From JBCAWW01 sp039024315 (GTDB lineage: Bacteria; Bacteroidota; Bacteroidia; J057), in NCBI GenBank assembly GCA_039024315.1, contig JBCCQN010000019.1:1-61258 (forward strand): DNA of 61,258 nucleotides, in the 5' to 3' direction. Every line of letters starts with the position of its first letter. Within the stretch, counting starts at the first letter, position 1. The notes beneath the pieces were generated by a model. The model worked only from the letters and a program-made list of their open reading frames with translations. It was not told the origin of the DNA and did not search any database. Below, one piece after another: positions 1 through 7,139 of the stretch. The translations under genes and the position numbers were made by a program.

Positions 1-696
1 ACCCCAGCCGGTGAATATCTCCAACAGGAAATCAGTTTTATCGATCGGCACCTTGACCTAACCCGTAAAAATCTACGACTCATTCATCAAGGGGTGCAAG
101 GCGAAATCAAAGTCGGTTTTATCGGTACGGCCATGCAGGCAGTCATCCCCAACCTATTGGCCAGGCTAAATGAAGCCTATCCTTTGATCCATGCTAGTTT
201 GGAAGAGATGTCTATCGGAGAGCAGGTGGCAGCGATCCGCGAAGACAAATTGGACATTGGCTTTGTGCGCTTGGCTTCGGCTCCTGACGGCCTCGAAATG
301 CGGACAGTAGAGGAAGATACATTCTCAGTCGTCATTCCTAAGGATCATGAGCTATCAGAGGATAATTTCCAATCTCTGGCCCAGCTAAGCGAGGAGCCCT
401 TCATCCTTTTCTCGGTAGAGTATAGCCCGATCTATTATGATAAAATCGTCAGCATTTGTGAGGATCATGGCTTCAGCCCCAAAATCTCGCACAAATCCGT
501 GCACGCCCAGACGATCTTCCGTCTGGTAGAGAAGCAGCTAGGCGTAGCCATTGTTCCCACCTCTTTGCAACATGGTTTTGATCTGGATGTAAAGTTTATC
601 GAATTGAAAAATATCCGGCAAAAGGCTGTACTTTCGATTCTATGGAAGGCCAAGCATCGTAATCCTAGTTTGGATCATATGTTGGCTTTGCTTTAG
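1..696 (+). CDS. LysR-family transcriptional regulator, C-terminal part (5' truncated by window edge)
   Basis: The reading frame is open from base 1, so this is the 3' part of a gene whose N-terminal helix-turn-helix lies outside the window. The visible part begins with the end of the linker helix (TPAGEYLQQEISFIDRHL), then the effector-binding domain starting near VQGEIKVGFIGTA. The run GEIKVGFIGTAMQAVIPNLL and the later segment EDKLDIGFVRL are typical of the periplasmic-binding-protein-like domain of BenM/CatM/CbbR-type LysR proteins, which bind a small effector and control a nearby, often divergent, operon. The target genes are not visible. A GTG at 94 could be mistaken for a start but lies inside the conserved fold. 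Confidence 0.85.
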   Translation, partial: TPAGEYLQQEISFIDRHLDLTRKNLRLIHQGVQGEIKVGFIGTAMQAVIPNLLARLNEAYPLIHASLEEMSIGEQVAAIREDKLDIGFVRLASAPDGLEMRTVEEDTFSVVIPKDHELSEDNFQSLAQLSEEPFILFSVEYSPIYYDKIVSICEDHGFSPKISHKSVHAQTIFRLVEKQLGVAIVPTSLQHGFDLDVKFIELKNIRQKAVLSILWKAKHRNPSLDHMLALL

Positions 697-703
697 TGAG
701 CTA

Positions 704-1414
704 TTACTTTTTCAAGGTATAATTGGCCACAAAGATCGATATTAGAATCACCAAAGTGCCAATTGGAACTAGAGAGAAAAGTCCCACTCCAGGCTTCATT
801 ACGGCAATCCCAAAGCTGAAGGGATTAACCATAATATTGGTGAGGTTTGCAATCGGAATCCCTAAAATCAGCAACAAAATACTCAATAGATAGCTAATAC
901 CTGTTTTTTTAACGAGGATAGAGAGCATCAATTGGAAGAAGATCAAGGGGATAAAGGAGAACAAGAGAGCGATAAAGTTAAGGGATGACTCCCTTTGCAG
1001 TTCCCCCAAGTTAGCCGCTTCCATAAATTCACTAGCGGTTTGCAACAACAAAAAATTGTAAATCAGATTTAGAGCCGTCACGAGCAAGAGTAGTCCAAAG
1101 ACTACGGCGGCCTTACGCCAAAGTAAATCGAACCAAGCTCTCCGATAGGACCTGCCATAGGTAAAGAGTTTAGCTTTACGTTCGGCCTCAACCAGAGCTT
1201 GTACCATCACCAGCACCAAAAGCGGATATAGAAGGGCCGACCAAGTCCCAACATTATTGGAAGCTATAAGCGAAAGCGGTAGGTCCGTAAAAGAGGCTTT
1301 ATCGACGACCAAAAATAGCATTGTGGCTAGAAAGGGTATGCTGCTAAAGCCTAGCACCACAAAAAGGAGCAGCTTGCGATTAAGCTTTTTGAACTCAAGG
1401 TAAAGGGGATACAA
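704..1414 (-). CDS. ABC-2-type transporter permease
   Basis: This 236-residue protein has about six hydrophobic segments (near residues 13-36, 59-75, 100-125, 145-165, 170-190 and 208-230) and no catalytic motif. Size and layout resemble permease subunits of lantibiotic-immunity or ABC-2 exporters. It follows the ATPase gene with one base between stop and start, so the two are probably translationally coupled. The start would be a TTG at 1412-1414; no ATG lies upstream in frame, and the next Met is at residue 31, inside the first membrane segment. The substrate cannot be told from the sequence. Confidence 0.7.
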   Translation of the reverse strand: MYPLYLEFKKLNRKLLLFVVLGFSSIPFLATMLFLVVDKASFTDLPLSLIASNNVGTWSALLYPLLVLVMVQALVEAERKAKLFTYGRSYRRAWFDLLWRKAAVVFGLLLLVTALNLIYNFLLLQTASEFMEAANLGELQRESSLNFIALLFSFIPLIFFQLMLSILVKKTGISYLLSILLLILGIPIANLTNIMVNPFSFGIAVMKPGVGLFSLVPIGTLVILISIFVANYTLKK

Positions 1415-1415
1415 A

Positions 1416-2267
1416 CTATCGAATAATATTTTGGGTGTAAAGAAACTCTAGGGGCATTTTACGATCTAGGCGATTCCAACTGATGGACTTTTCCTCCAGC
1501 CATGTTAAGAGCTGGCTCAAACTAGCATTAGGCCTAAGTTGGATTTCTGCGATACTCTCAGCCATTATAATCGCAGAGACATACTCACACTGTTGAAGGC
1601 TTTGTAGACTGTCTGTCCCTTGGTCTAAACTGAGATAAATTAACTTTTGTTGACTTGCCGCAGCTCGATGGTCATGCTCTTCTAATTGCTGATTTTTGAG
1701 CAGCAAACAGGCATCTAAGATATCCTCAATCTGCCTAAGTTGGTGAGATGAAATGATAATGGTCTTTTGGGTCTGATCCCGAAATCTTAGAATAGCAGAC
1801 TTAAGGCTACGAGTCGTATCTACATCAACTGCCGTAAAAGGTTCGTCAAGCAAGACCAAATTACCATCTGTCAAAAAGCTTCTTGCGATACCAAGTCTCT
1901 GCTTATAGCCTTGAGAGTAAACACTAAATTTTTGGGAAGCCATGTGAGGATTGATGTCCACCATCTCTAAGGCGCTATCGACTTTAGCAGGATCTATTTT
2001 ACGATCTAGGCAAAACAAGCGCAGATTTTCTTTACCACTGAGATTATGATAAAAGGCGATGTCCTGCAGTAGCAGGCCCGGGCTGTCCATTCCGTGGACC
2101 TTACCTTGGTAATTCCTAAAAATACCCGCAATAATTGACATGAGGGTAGTTTTACCTACCCCATTGGGTCCAATCAAACCGTATATATTACTAGGTTTAA
2201 GTTGAACATTGAGCTGATCAAATATTCGTTTTTCGCCGTAGCCAAAGCTGATATTTTCCAGTACCAT
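1416..2267 (-). CDS. ABC transporter ATP-binding protein
   Basis: This is the nucleotide-binding subunit of an exporter. Visible motifs are Walker A (GPNGVGKTT), a divergent signature YSQGYKQRLGIARSF in place of LSGGQ, Walker B (LVLLDEPF) and the switch histidine region (IIISSHQL). The C-terminal 80 residues form an extra domain, as in BcrA/lantibiotic-type ATPases. I chose the ATG at 2265-2267 (MVLENISFGYG), which sits just before the first beta strand; a TTG at 2297 would add ten residues. The partner permease follows directly. The family drives export or lipid handling, but the substrate is unknown. Confidence 0.85.
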   Translation of the reverse strand: MVLENISFGYGEKRIFDQLNVQLKPSNIYGLIGPNGVGKTTLMSIIAGIFRNYQGKVHGMDSPGLLLQDIAFYHNLSGKENLRLFCLDRKIDPAKVDSALEMVDINPHMASQKFSVYSQGYKQRLGIARSFLTDGNLVLLDEPFTAVDVDTTRSLKSAILRFRDQTQKTIIISSHQLRQIEDILDACLLLKNQQLEEHDHRAAASQQKLIYLSLDQGTDSLQSLQQCEYVSAIIMAESIAEIQLRPNASLSQLLTWLEEKSISWNRLDRKMPLEFLYTQNIIR

Positions 2268-2384
2268 CCTAGTCTTTTCTATAGTTGTCAATATCAAGAC
2301 CTCAGGCAGAACTAATTGTTTGCGCAGATTTAAGCTTCACTAGCGTCCAAACTTTTTTAACTTTCTAACTCCAAACTGCAAATT

Positions 2385-3371
2385 ATGCTCACAAAACATC
2401 CCTTCGGTCAATCCCCACTTAGTACTACTCGCCTTGGCCTCGGCATGGCTGCTTTGGGGCGTCCTGGCTATATCAACTTGGGACATGCAGATGATTTAAA
2501 TCGCAACTATGCCGTCGAAGCCATGGAGCAAAAAGCCCATCATGTGTTGCAATACGCATGGGAACAAGGGATTCGTTACTTCGACACGGCCCGTTCTTAT
2601 GGCAAAGGAGAGCTATTTTTGGGCAATTGGCTGCGCCGAACGTCTCTCTCTCATGATGCCCTCATGATTGGTTCTAAGTGGGGTTACACCTACACCGCAG
2701 ATTGGGCGATTGAAGCTGAGAAGCACGAAGTAAAAGAGCATAGCCTAACTGTCCTCAATCGCCAATGGCAGGAAACGCAAGCGACTTTGGGTGAGTACCT
2801 AGATCTCTATCAAATTCACTCCGCTACGCTTGAAAGTGGGGTGTTGACCAACACCGATGTACTTAATCGTCTAGCGGCGTTAAAATCCCAAGGTACTTTG
2901 ATCGGTTTATCGCTCAGTGGGAGCAATCAGGGAGAAGTGTTGCGCGCAGCGATGGCTATCAAAATTGATGGCCTTACCCTATTTGACTCTGTGCAAGCCA
3001 CTTACAACTTACTTGAGCCTTCAGCAGGAGAGATATTGCAGGAAGCACACTATGCCGGTATGGGCGTGATCATCAAAGAAGCCCTAGCCAATGGCAGGCT
3101 CAGTAGTCGCAATCAAGATCCAATATTAGCGCCTTTGCGGGAGGAGGCTGCTGCGCAGAATGTAGGGATCGACGCTTTGGCATTGGCAGCGGTATTATCC
3201 CAGCCTTGGGCAGATGTGGTCCTAAGTGGAGCCGCTACCATAGAGCATTTGAGCTCCAATTTGCAGGCTATTGACATTGCTTGGCATGACGTCTTCGACG
3301 AACGATTCCAATCGTTGCGCGAAGCGCCCGAAAAATACTGGCAGACCCGTAAGGAATTGCACTGGAACTAA
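2385..3371 (+). CDS. Aldo/keto reductase (aldose/L-galactose dehydrogenase-like)
   Basis: This NAD(P)-dependent (beta/alpha)8 oxidoreductase shows the complete catalytic tetrad: Asp67 and Tyr72 in FDTARSYG, Lys98 in GSKWGY and His145 in LYQIHS. The 328-residue length fits the AKR family. The N-terminal LGLGMAALGRPG and the long insertion before the first catalytic Asp resemble D-threo-aldose or L-galactose dehydrogenases, but substrate choice cannot be fixed. It ends with a 4-bp convergent overlap with the TolB-like gene. Its last 40 codons carry two hairpin repeats head to head (3290-3327), and a degenerate copy lies at 3148-3164. Confidence 0.88.
   Translation: MLTKHPFGQSPLSTTRLGLGMAALGRPGYINLGHADDLNRNYAVEAMEQKAHHVLQYAWEQGIRYFDTARSYGKGELFLGNWLRRTSLSHDALMIGSKWGYTYTADWAIEAEKHEVKEHSLTVLNRQWQETQATLGEYLDLYQIHSATLESGVLTNTDVLNRLAALKSQGTLIGLSLSGSNQGEVLRAAMAIKIDGLTLFDSVQATYNLLEPSAGEILQEAHYAGMGVIIKEALANGRLSSRNQDPILAPLREEAAAQNVGIDALALAAVLSQPWADVVLSGAATIEHLSSNLQAIDIAWHDVFDERFQSLREAPEKYWQTRKELHWN
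3148..3164 (-). repeat. Degenerate copy of the dispersed hairpin repeat
   Basis: On the minus strand the stem and loop are intact (CTGC-GCA-GCAG), but the usual AGCGTT prefix is decayed. In the aldo/keto reductase it reads A-A-A-Q-N-V. Confidence 0.4.
3290..3306 (-). repeat. Dispersed hairpin repeat, stem CGTC
   Basis: The minus strand reads ATCGTT-CGTC-GAA-GACG, a perfect 4-bp stem with a GAA loop. It encodes DVFDERF in the aldo/keto reductase. It faces the next copy across only 4 bp. Confidence 0.75.
3311..3327 (+). repeat. Dispersed hairpin repeat, stem GCGC
   Basis: The plus strand reads ATCGTT-GCGC-GAA-GCGC. It encodes QSLREAP in the aldo/keto reductase. With the preceding copy it forms a head-to-head pair whose prefixes are themselves inverted repeats. 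Confidence 0.75.
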
Positions 3372-4282
3372 TCCACTGCTTCGTAAGTCACAAAAGCGAA
3401 GCGCTTTCCATCCGGCGACCATGAAGGCACATTGATCGTCCCTTGCCCACCCGTAAATTGACAAAGGGTGCGGATTTCTTTGCTTTCTAAGTCGTAGAGC
3501 CTCAAAACCACCTCCTTCATGGGAGGATGCTGCGAACCTTGGTCCTTGAGGTAGGAGATATAAACTAGATACTTGCCATCTGGCGAAGGATGCGGAAACC
3601 AATTAGAATAAGCATCATCCGTTAGCTGTTCTTGCTCACTGCCATCGGCAAGCATGCGCCAAAGCTCCATTTTGCCGGAAGCCATGGAATTGTAGTAAAT
3701 ATACTTGCCATCAGGAGAGTAATCTGGCCCATCGTCTAAGCCGGGGCTATCCGTCAACTGGGTTTCTTCCCCTCCATCAACAGAAATCGTATAAATGTCA
3801 TAGTCCCCTTCTCGCTTGGCCACATAGGCTAAAGTCTGACCGTCTGGCGACCAGCCATGCCAATAGGAGGGGGACAAAGGGGTAATCAATCTAGGTATAC
3901 CCCCATCGGCGGACACAATGTAAATCCTTGAGTTGCCGCCATCTGTTTTGACAGAAGGATCGTTATGGCTGATCACTAACTCCTTACCATCTGGAGAAAA
4001 ACCATGATCATTATTACAACGATCTACAAAATCCGTATTCACTTCCTGTAGACTATCTCGCCCAAAATAGTATCGGTACAGTAAGCCGCCTTGATTGATC
4101 AGCAGATAATCCCCGTCTCTAGACCAATTAGGTGCCTCGAAATGTGCCTTGGCCTCATAAACGACCTCTTGCTTATTGGTCTCAATATCAAAGACTTCTA
4201 AACGAGAAATGAGTGATTGTTCTTGGGCTTCAAGCATGGCACAAAAGGCTAAACTGAAAATTAACAGGCAAATGGATCGCAT
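3368..4282 (-). CDS. TolB-like beta-propeller (PD40 repeat) secreted protein
   Basis: The protein has an N-terminal signal peptide (MRSICLLIFSLAFCAMLEAQ) and at least five WSPDG/YSPDG/PSPDGK-type PD40 blades (for example HGWSPDGQTLAYVAKR and DYSPDGKYIYYNS). This repeat is typical of the TolB propeller and of bacterial WD40-like periplasmic proteins. At 304 residues it is one propeller without the TolB N-terminal domain or a peptidase domain, so a binding or scaffolding role in the periplasm is most likely. It converges on the aldo/keto reductase with a 4-bp overlap. No partner is obvious. Confidence 0.8.
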   Translation of the reverse strand: MRSICLLIFSLAFCAMLEAQEQSLISRLEVFDIETNKQEVVYEAKAHFEAPNWSRDGDYLLINQGGLLYRYYFGRDSLQEVNTDFVDRCNNDHGFSPDGKELVISHNDPSVKTDGGNSRIYIVSADGGIPRLITPLSPSYWHGWSPDGQTLAYVAKREGDYDIYTISVDGGEETQLTDSPGLDDGPDYSPDGKYIYYNSMASGKMELWRMLADGSEQEQLTDDAYSNWFPHPSPDGKYLVYISYLKDQGSQHPPMKEVVLRLYDLESKEIRTLCQFTGGQGTINVPSWSPDGKRFAFVTYEAVD

Positions 4283-4354
4283 AGGTTCTCTACTTTAGTC
4301 CAAGATAATGAGGACGAGCTTTTTGTAAAAGAAGCATTCAGATTGAGCAAGTTG

Positions 4355-4371
4355 AGCGTTCTGCGCAGCAG
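4355..4371 (+). repeat. Dispersed hairpin repeat, stem CTGC (intergenic)
   Basis: The plus strand reads AGCGTT-CTGC-GCA-GCAG just downstream of the epimerase stop codon. Including three upstream bases, this 20-mer is identical to 40252-40271. It is the inverted partner of the copy at 5228-5244 on the other side of the epimerase gene. Confidence 0.8.
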
Positions 4372-4376
4372 CTATC

Positions 4377-5198
4377 TCAGCCCAAAACTGATTGTAAATG
4401 CTTACTGACAAAATCTACCTCCGCTTCTGGGAAACCATGTGCTACCAGTGGTGCCTTCACCCCCGCTTTTTGGGCCTGCTCTACAAAAAAATCAAAGGGT
4501 ACCCCCCCCCTACCCGGACCGACAAAAGCCCCTTCAGGACTTCGATCCTTCCCATGAAGCTGAGCGATATGAGGCGCAAGTCGCTCATAGCCTTCAGTGA
4601 TTAGTGCCTTTACCTTTTCGGCGGGAGCGACATCAAATAAATTGGCCGGATCTAAAATAATCTTGATACGTTCTCCCATTTGCTCGATGAGTTTTTGAGC
4701 CTTAGCGCTGGTATTGATCACATTGCCCAATTCTATTTCAACTCCAAGATAGACATCATATTTTTCGGCGATGGCGACGAGTTTTTCCATCTCTTGACTC
4801 ATATCTTCCCAGGCAGCCTCTTTGTCATTGTCGGGATGATACTCCCATTGATTGGTCGGATGATAACTACCCGTACAAAGGGTCAATAGATTCGTCCCGA
4901 TAGCCTTTGCATGTTCCGCTAATACCGCCATCCGCCGTACTCCAGCAGTTCTTTCCTGAGGATCAGCATGCAGCATATTATAGGTTCCAGAGAGCCCTGA
5001 GATCGTCAAGCCTGTAGCTTCTCTGGCGGCGACTACCGAGGCTATATACGCTTCCTCAACGGCATCAGGCATAGGCGCTAAACCCGAGCAAATCATATTG
5101 TATTGTAGGGTTTCAAAGCCTTTGTCTTTTGCAGACTGGAAGACTTCTAATACGCTAGGGCGGGCGAAAGTGCGGGCAAAGATGCCAAGTTGAGTCAT
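4377..5198 (-). CDS. Sugar phosphate isomerase/epimerase-like TIM barrel protein
   Basis: This 273-residue protein fits the AP-endonuclease-2/xylose-isomerase-like TIM barrel superfamily. Metal-ligand candidates are the Glu in YLGVEIELGN, the Asp in IKIILDPANL, and the His in HIAQLHGKDRSPEG, followed by the typical GPGRGGVPFDFF loop and a C-terminal E in FPEAEVDF. It has no signal peptide, so it should be cytoplasmic, probably isomerising or epimerising a keto sugar. The coding strand contains a run of nine G residues (4502-4510) encoding R-G-G. The gene is bracketed by two identical hairpin repeats in opposite orientation. Confidence 0.82.
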   Translation of the reverse strand: MTQLGIFARTFARPSVLEVFQSAKDKGFETLQYNMICSGLAPMPDAVEEAYIASVVAAREATGLTISGLSGTYNMLHADPQERTAGVRRMAVLAEHAKAIGTNLLTLCTGSYHPTNQWEYHPDNDKEAAWEDMSQEMEKLVAIAEKYDVYLGVEIELGNVINTSAKAQKLIEQMGERIKIILDPANLFDVAPAEKVKALITEGYERLAPHIAQLHGKDRSPEGAFVGPGRGGVPFDFFVEQAQKAGVKAPLVAHGFPEAEVDFVSKHLQSVLG

Positions 5199-5227
5199 GG
5201 ATTTTGGCTTAGGTTGTTTAGGGATTG

Positions 5228-5244
5228 CTGCTGCGCAGAACGCT
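5228..5244 (-). repeat. Dispersed hairpin repeat, stem CTGC (intergenic)
   Basis: The minus strand reads AGCGTT-CTGC-GCA-GCAG, about 30 bp upstream of the epimerase start. On the minus strand GAGATA precedes the prefix, an extension partly shared with the copy at 24600. Confidence 0.8.
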
Positions 5245-5369
5245 TATCTCTAGGTTTTGAAATATGGAGAGAGAAGTTATGCAATTGGACTAGGGCTAAG
5301 CAAATAATCGGGCAGATTAGTAGTGAAGCACTAGCGTTTTAGTATCCTTAAAAATAGGGTAAAAACGGA

Positions 5370-5780
5370 TTATTTCTTTTTATAGAAGAGGGATAATAAT
5401 AAAAGTCCAATCCCCAATATCCCTCCATATACTTGAGCCATTTCAAAATAGAGGAAACCACTCACAATCACGACTATCAAAAACAAAATCATGATAATAA
5501 AAACGGCGATTGGAGGACTAAACAAAGGCGAATTGCCCAGTAAATAGCCCAAGTTTAGTAGTCCAATCCCTATTAGACCCACTCCCATCATCATACTAAA
5601 GCCTTGCCAAAGCAGCCAGATATGAGCAGGTTTTCCACTGAGTTGGAGGAAATCGATAGCACTTAAAGCCGCCTGATAATCATCATTGGTCAAAGCACTA
5701 AAATGTACAGTGAGATGTAAACTCCCTATCGCCACAAACATAGCTGAAACAATTAGGAAGAGAATGCGTGAAGTTTTCAT
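5370..5780 (-). CDS. Small four-helix membrane protein of unknown function
   Basis: I do not recognise this gene. From the ATG at 5778-5780 (MKTSRILFLIVSAMF) it encodes 136 residues with about four membrane segments: one at the N-terminus, one around WLLWQGFSMMMGVGLIGIGLL, one around AVFIIMILFLIVVIVSGF, and one around GGILGIGLLLLSLF. A Lys-rich tail (YKKK) suggests the C-terminus is cytoplasmic. A start at 5819 is possible but adds a charged stretch unlike a membrane protein N-terminus. It lies downstream of a Crp-type regulator gene on the same strand, which may control it. Confidence 0.6.
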   Translation of the reverse strand: MKTSRILFLIVSAMFVAIGSLHLTVHFSALTNDDYQAALSAIDFLQLSGKPAHIWLLWQGFSMMMGVGLIGIGLLNLGYLLGNSPLFSPPIAVFIIMILFLIVVIVSGFLYFEMAQVYGGILGIGLLLLSLFYKKK

Positions 5781-5834
5781 AAAGATTGTTTTGAGCAAGT
5801 ACCCATATCGCTCAAACAATTTCCTTGACCTGAG

Positions 5835-6428
5835 TTAGTTTTTTGGTGCCATTCGAGCACGAATACGGCTTAAACTCTCGGGATGAATGCCTAAATATTG
5901 GGCGATGAGGTAAAGGGGTACCCGCGCATGGATATTGGGTTTTTGCTCAAGGAGTTGGGCGTAACGCTCTTGGGGAGAATCCAACAAAAAACCAGCAGTA
6001 CGCTCATGGAGCGAGATCAGTTTTTGCTCTGCAATCAAGCGGGCAAAGCGTTCCACCGAAGGTGAAAGCTGATACAATTGCTGCAACGCATCAAAATCAA
6101 TCACCAAAAGTTCGCAAGCACTCAATGCCTGTATAGCCATCCGAGAGGGCTGCTGTTGCAAATAACTGACATAATTCCCGACAAACTCTCCTTCAGCATA
6201 AAAATCGTCTGTCTTTTCCTCCCCTTCTCGCGTGTAATACTGCCGCATGATGCCCTCATTGATAAAAGCGAGAGATTGTCCAGTCTCTCCAGCAGCTTGC
6301 CAGATTTCCTTTTTCTTTAATACTAGCTGCCGGCACTTTGCCGCAAACTGGGCAAACTCAGTCTCATTGACCTTGACCCTAGACTGAATTTGTTGGAGGA
6401 TTTTTTGAAAGGACTTATCCGTTTGCAT
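5835..6428 (-). CDS. Crp/Fnr-family transcriptional regulator
   Basis: The 197-residue protein has an N-terminal cyclic-nucleotide-binding-like beta barrel (residues about 30-125, including FINEGIMRQYY and GEFVGNYVSYLQQQPS) and a compact C-terminal helix-turn-helix with the recognition helix YLGIHPESLSRIRARM. That GIHPESLSRIR motif is characteristic of the short Bacteroidota Crp proteins. These usually lack cAMP-binding residues, so the ligand is unknown. The small membrane protein downstream may belong to the same transcript. A relaxed hairpin repeat is embedded at 6047-6064. Confidence 0.85.
   Translation of the reverse strand: MQTDKSFQKILQQIQSRVKVNETEFAQFAAKCRQLVLKKKEIWQAAGETGQSLAFINEGIMRQYYTREGEEKTDDFYAEGEFVGNYVSYLQQQPSRMAIQALSACELLVIDFDALQQLYQLSPSVERFARLIAEQKLISLHERTAGFLLDSPQERYAQLLEQKPNIHARVPLYLIAQYLGIHPESLSRIRARMAPKN
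6047..6064 (+). repeat. Dispersed hairpin repeat, relaxed (one extra base)
   Basis: The plus strand reads AGCGTTC-CACC-GAA-GGTG, with one extra C between prefix and stem, the same deviation as at 60083. On the coding strand it encodes part of SPSVERF in the Crp-type regulator. Confidence 0.55.
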
Positions 6429-6491
6429 GCGGGGAATGATAAGGTTTATTGGCTTTACTTATTTTTCAATGGAAAAGAACCGAATCAACCC

Positions 6492-7139
6492 TCAATCCAC
6501 TAAACCCTCCCGAAAAGCAATTCGCACCAAATCAGCCACATTGCGGGCTTCCAGCTTTTTGAGTAGCGTCTTGCGATGACTGTCGATGGTCTGGGAAGAA
6601 AGAAAAAGCTGTTCAGCGATTTCCTTACTGGTGTTGCCTTCAGCCAATAGCTTGAGCACTTCGATCTCACGATCGGAGAGTGTGGAAAGCAAACGAACGG
6701 AAGCAGCTGGGGTAATTTTGACGAGTTCTGGGGCAAGTAGGCTCTCGGTCAATAAGCTAGAGTAAAATCGCCCCCCATTGAGTACACTGTCTATACCTTG
6801 TAAAAACTCCTGCTTGCTGCTGTTTTTGAGCATAAATCCTTGCGCACCTTCTTGCATCACTTTTTGCACCACGGCTTTTTCACTGTGCATACTGAGGATC
6901 ATAATGGGCAGATCAGGCAGTTTTGGGCGTAAGTTTTTGAGCGCACTCAATCCATCCATGATGGGCATATTCAAATCCATTAAGAGCATATCTGGCGCGA
7001 GGGCTGGCACTTGTTCCACCGCAGCAAGACCATTCTGGAGTTTAGCGACAATTTCAAAGCGCCCATCCTCTTCGAGCATTTGTTGCAGGCCCGCGGCAAA
7101 GAGTTGATGGTCATCTACGATGACAATGCGTTTGTTCAT
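6492..7139 (-). CDS. NarL/LuxR-type response regulator
   Basis: The protein has a receiver domain with the acidic pocket (IVDDHQLF), phospho-acceptor Asp55 in LLMDLNMPIMDG, the Thr/Ser switch region (PIMILSMHSE) and Lys in QGFMLKNSS. A GerE helix-turn-helix follows (LSDREIEVLKLLAEGNTSKEIAEQLFLSSQTIDSHRKTLL). The start codon overlaps the stop of the sensor kinase gene by four bases (ATGA), so the two are translationally coupled cognate partners. The targets are unknown, but G/C-run dyads near both the kinase gene and the desaturase gene are candidates. Confidence 0.93.
   Translation of the reverse strand: MNKRIVIVDDHQLFAAGLQQMLEEDGRFEIVAKLQNGLAAVEQVPALAPDMLLMDLNMPIMDGLSALKNLRPKLPDLPIMILSMHSEKAVVQKVMQEGAQGFMLKNSSKQEFLQGIDSVLNGGRFYSSLLTESLLAPELVKITPAASVRLLSTLSDREIEVLKLLAEGNTSKEIAEQLFLSSQTIDSHRKTLLKKLEARNVADLVRIAFREGLVD

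Noticed and set aside
1456..2011. 16-bp direct repeat ATTTTACGATCTAGGC at 1456 and 1996
   Set aside because: Both copies encode LDRK in the same ABC ATPase in the same frame; most likely codon coincidence, with no other repeat feature.
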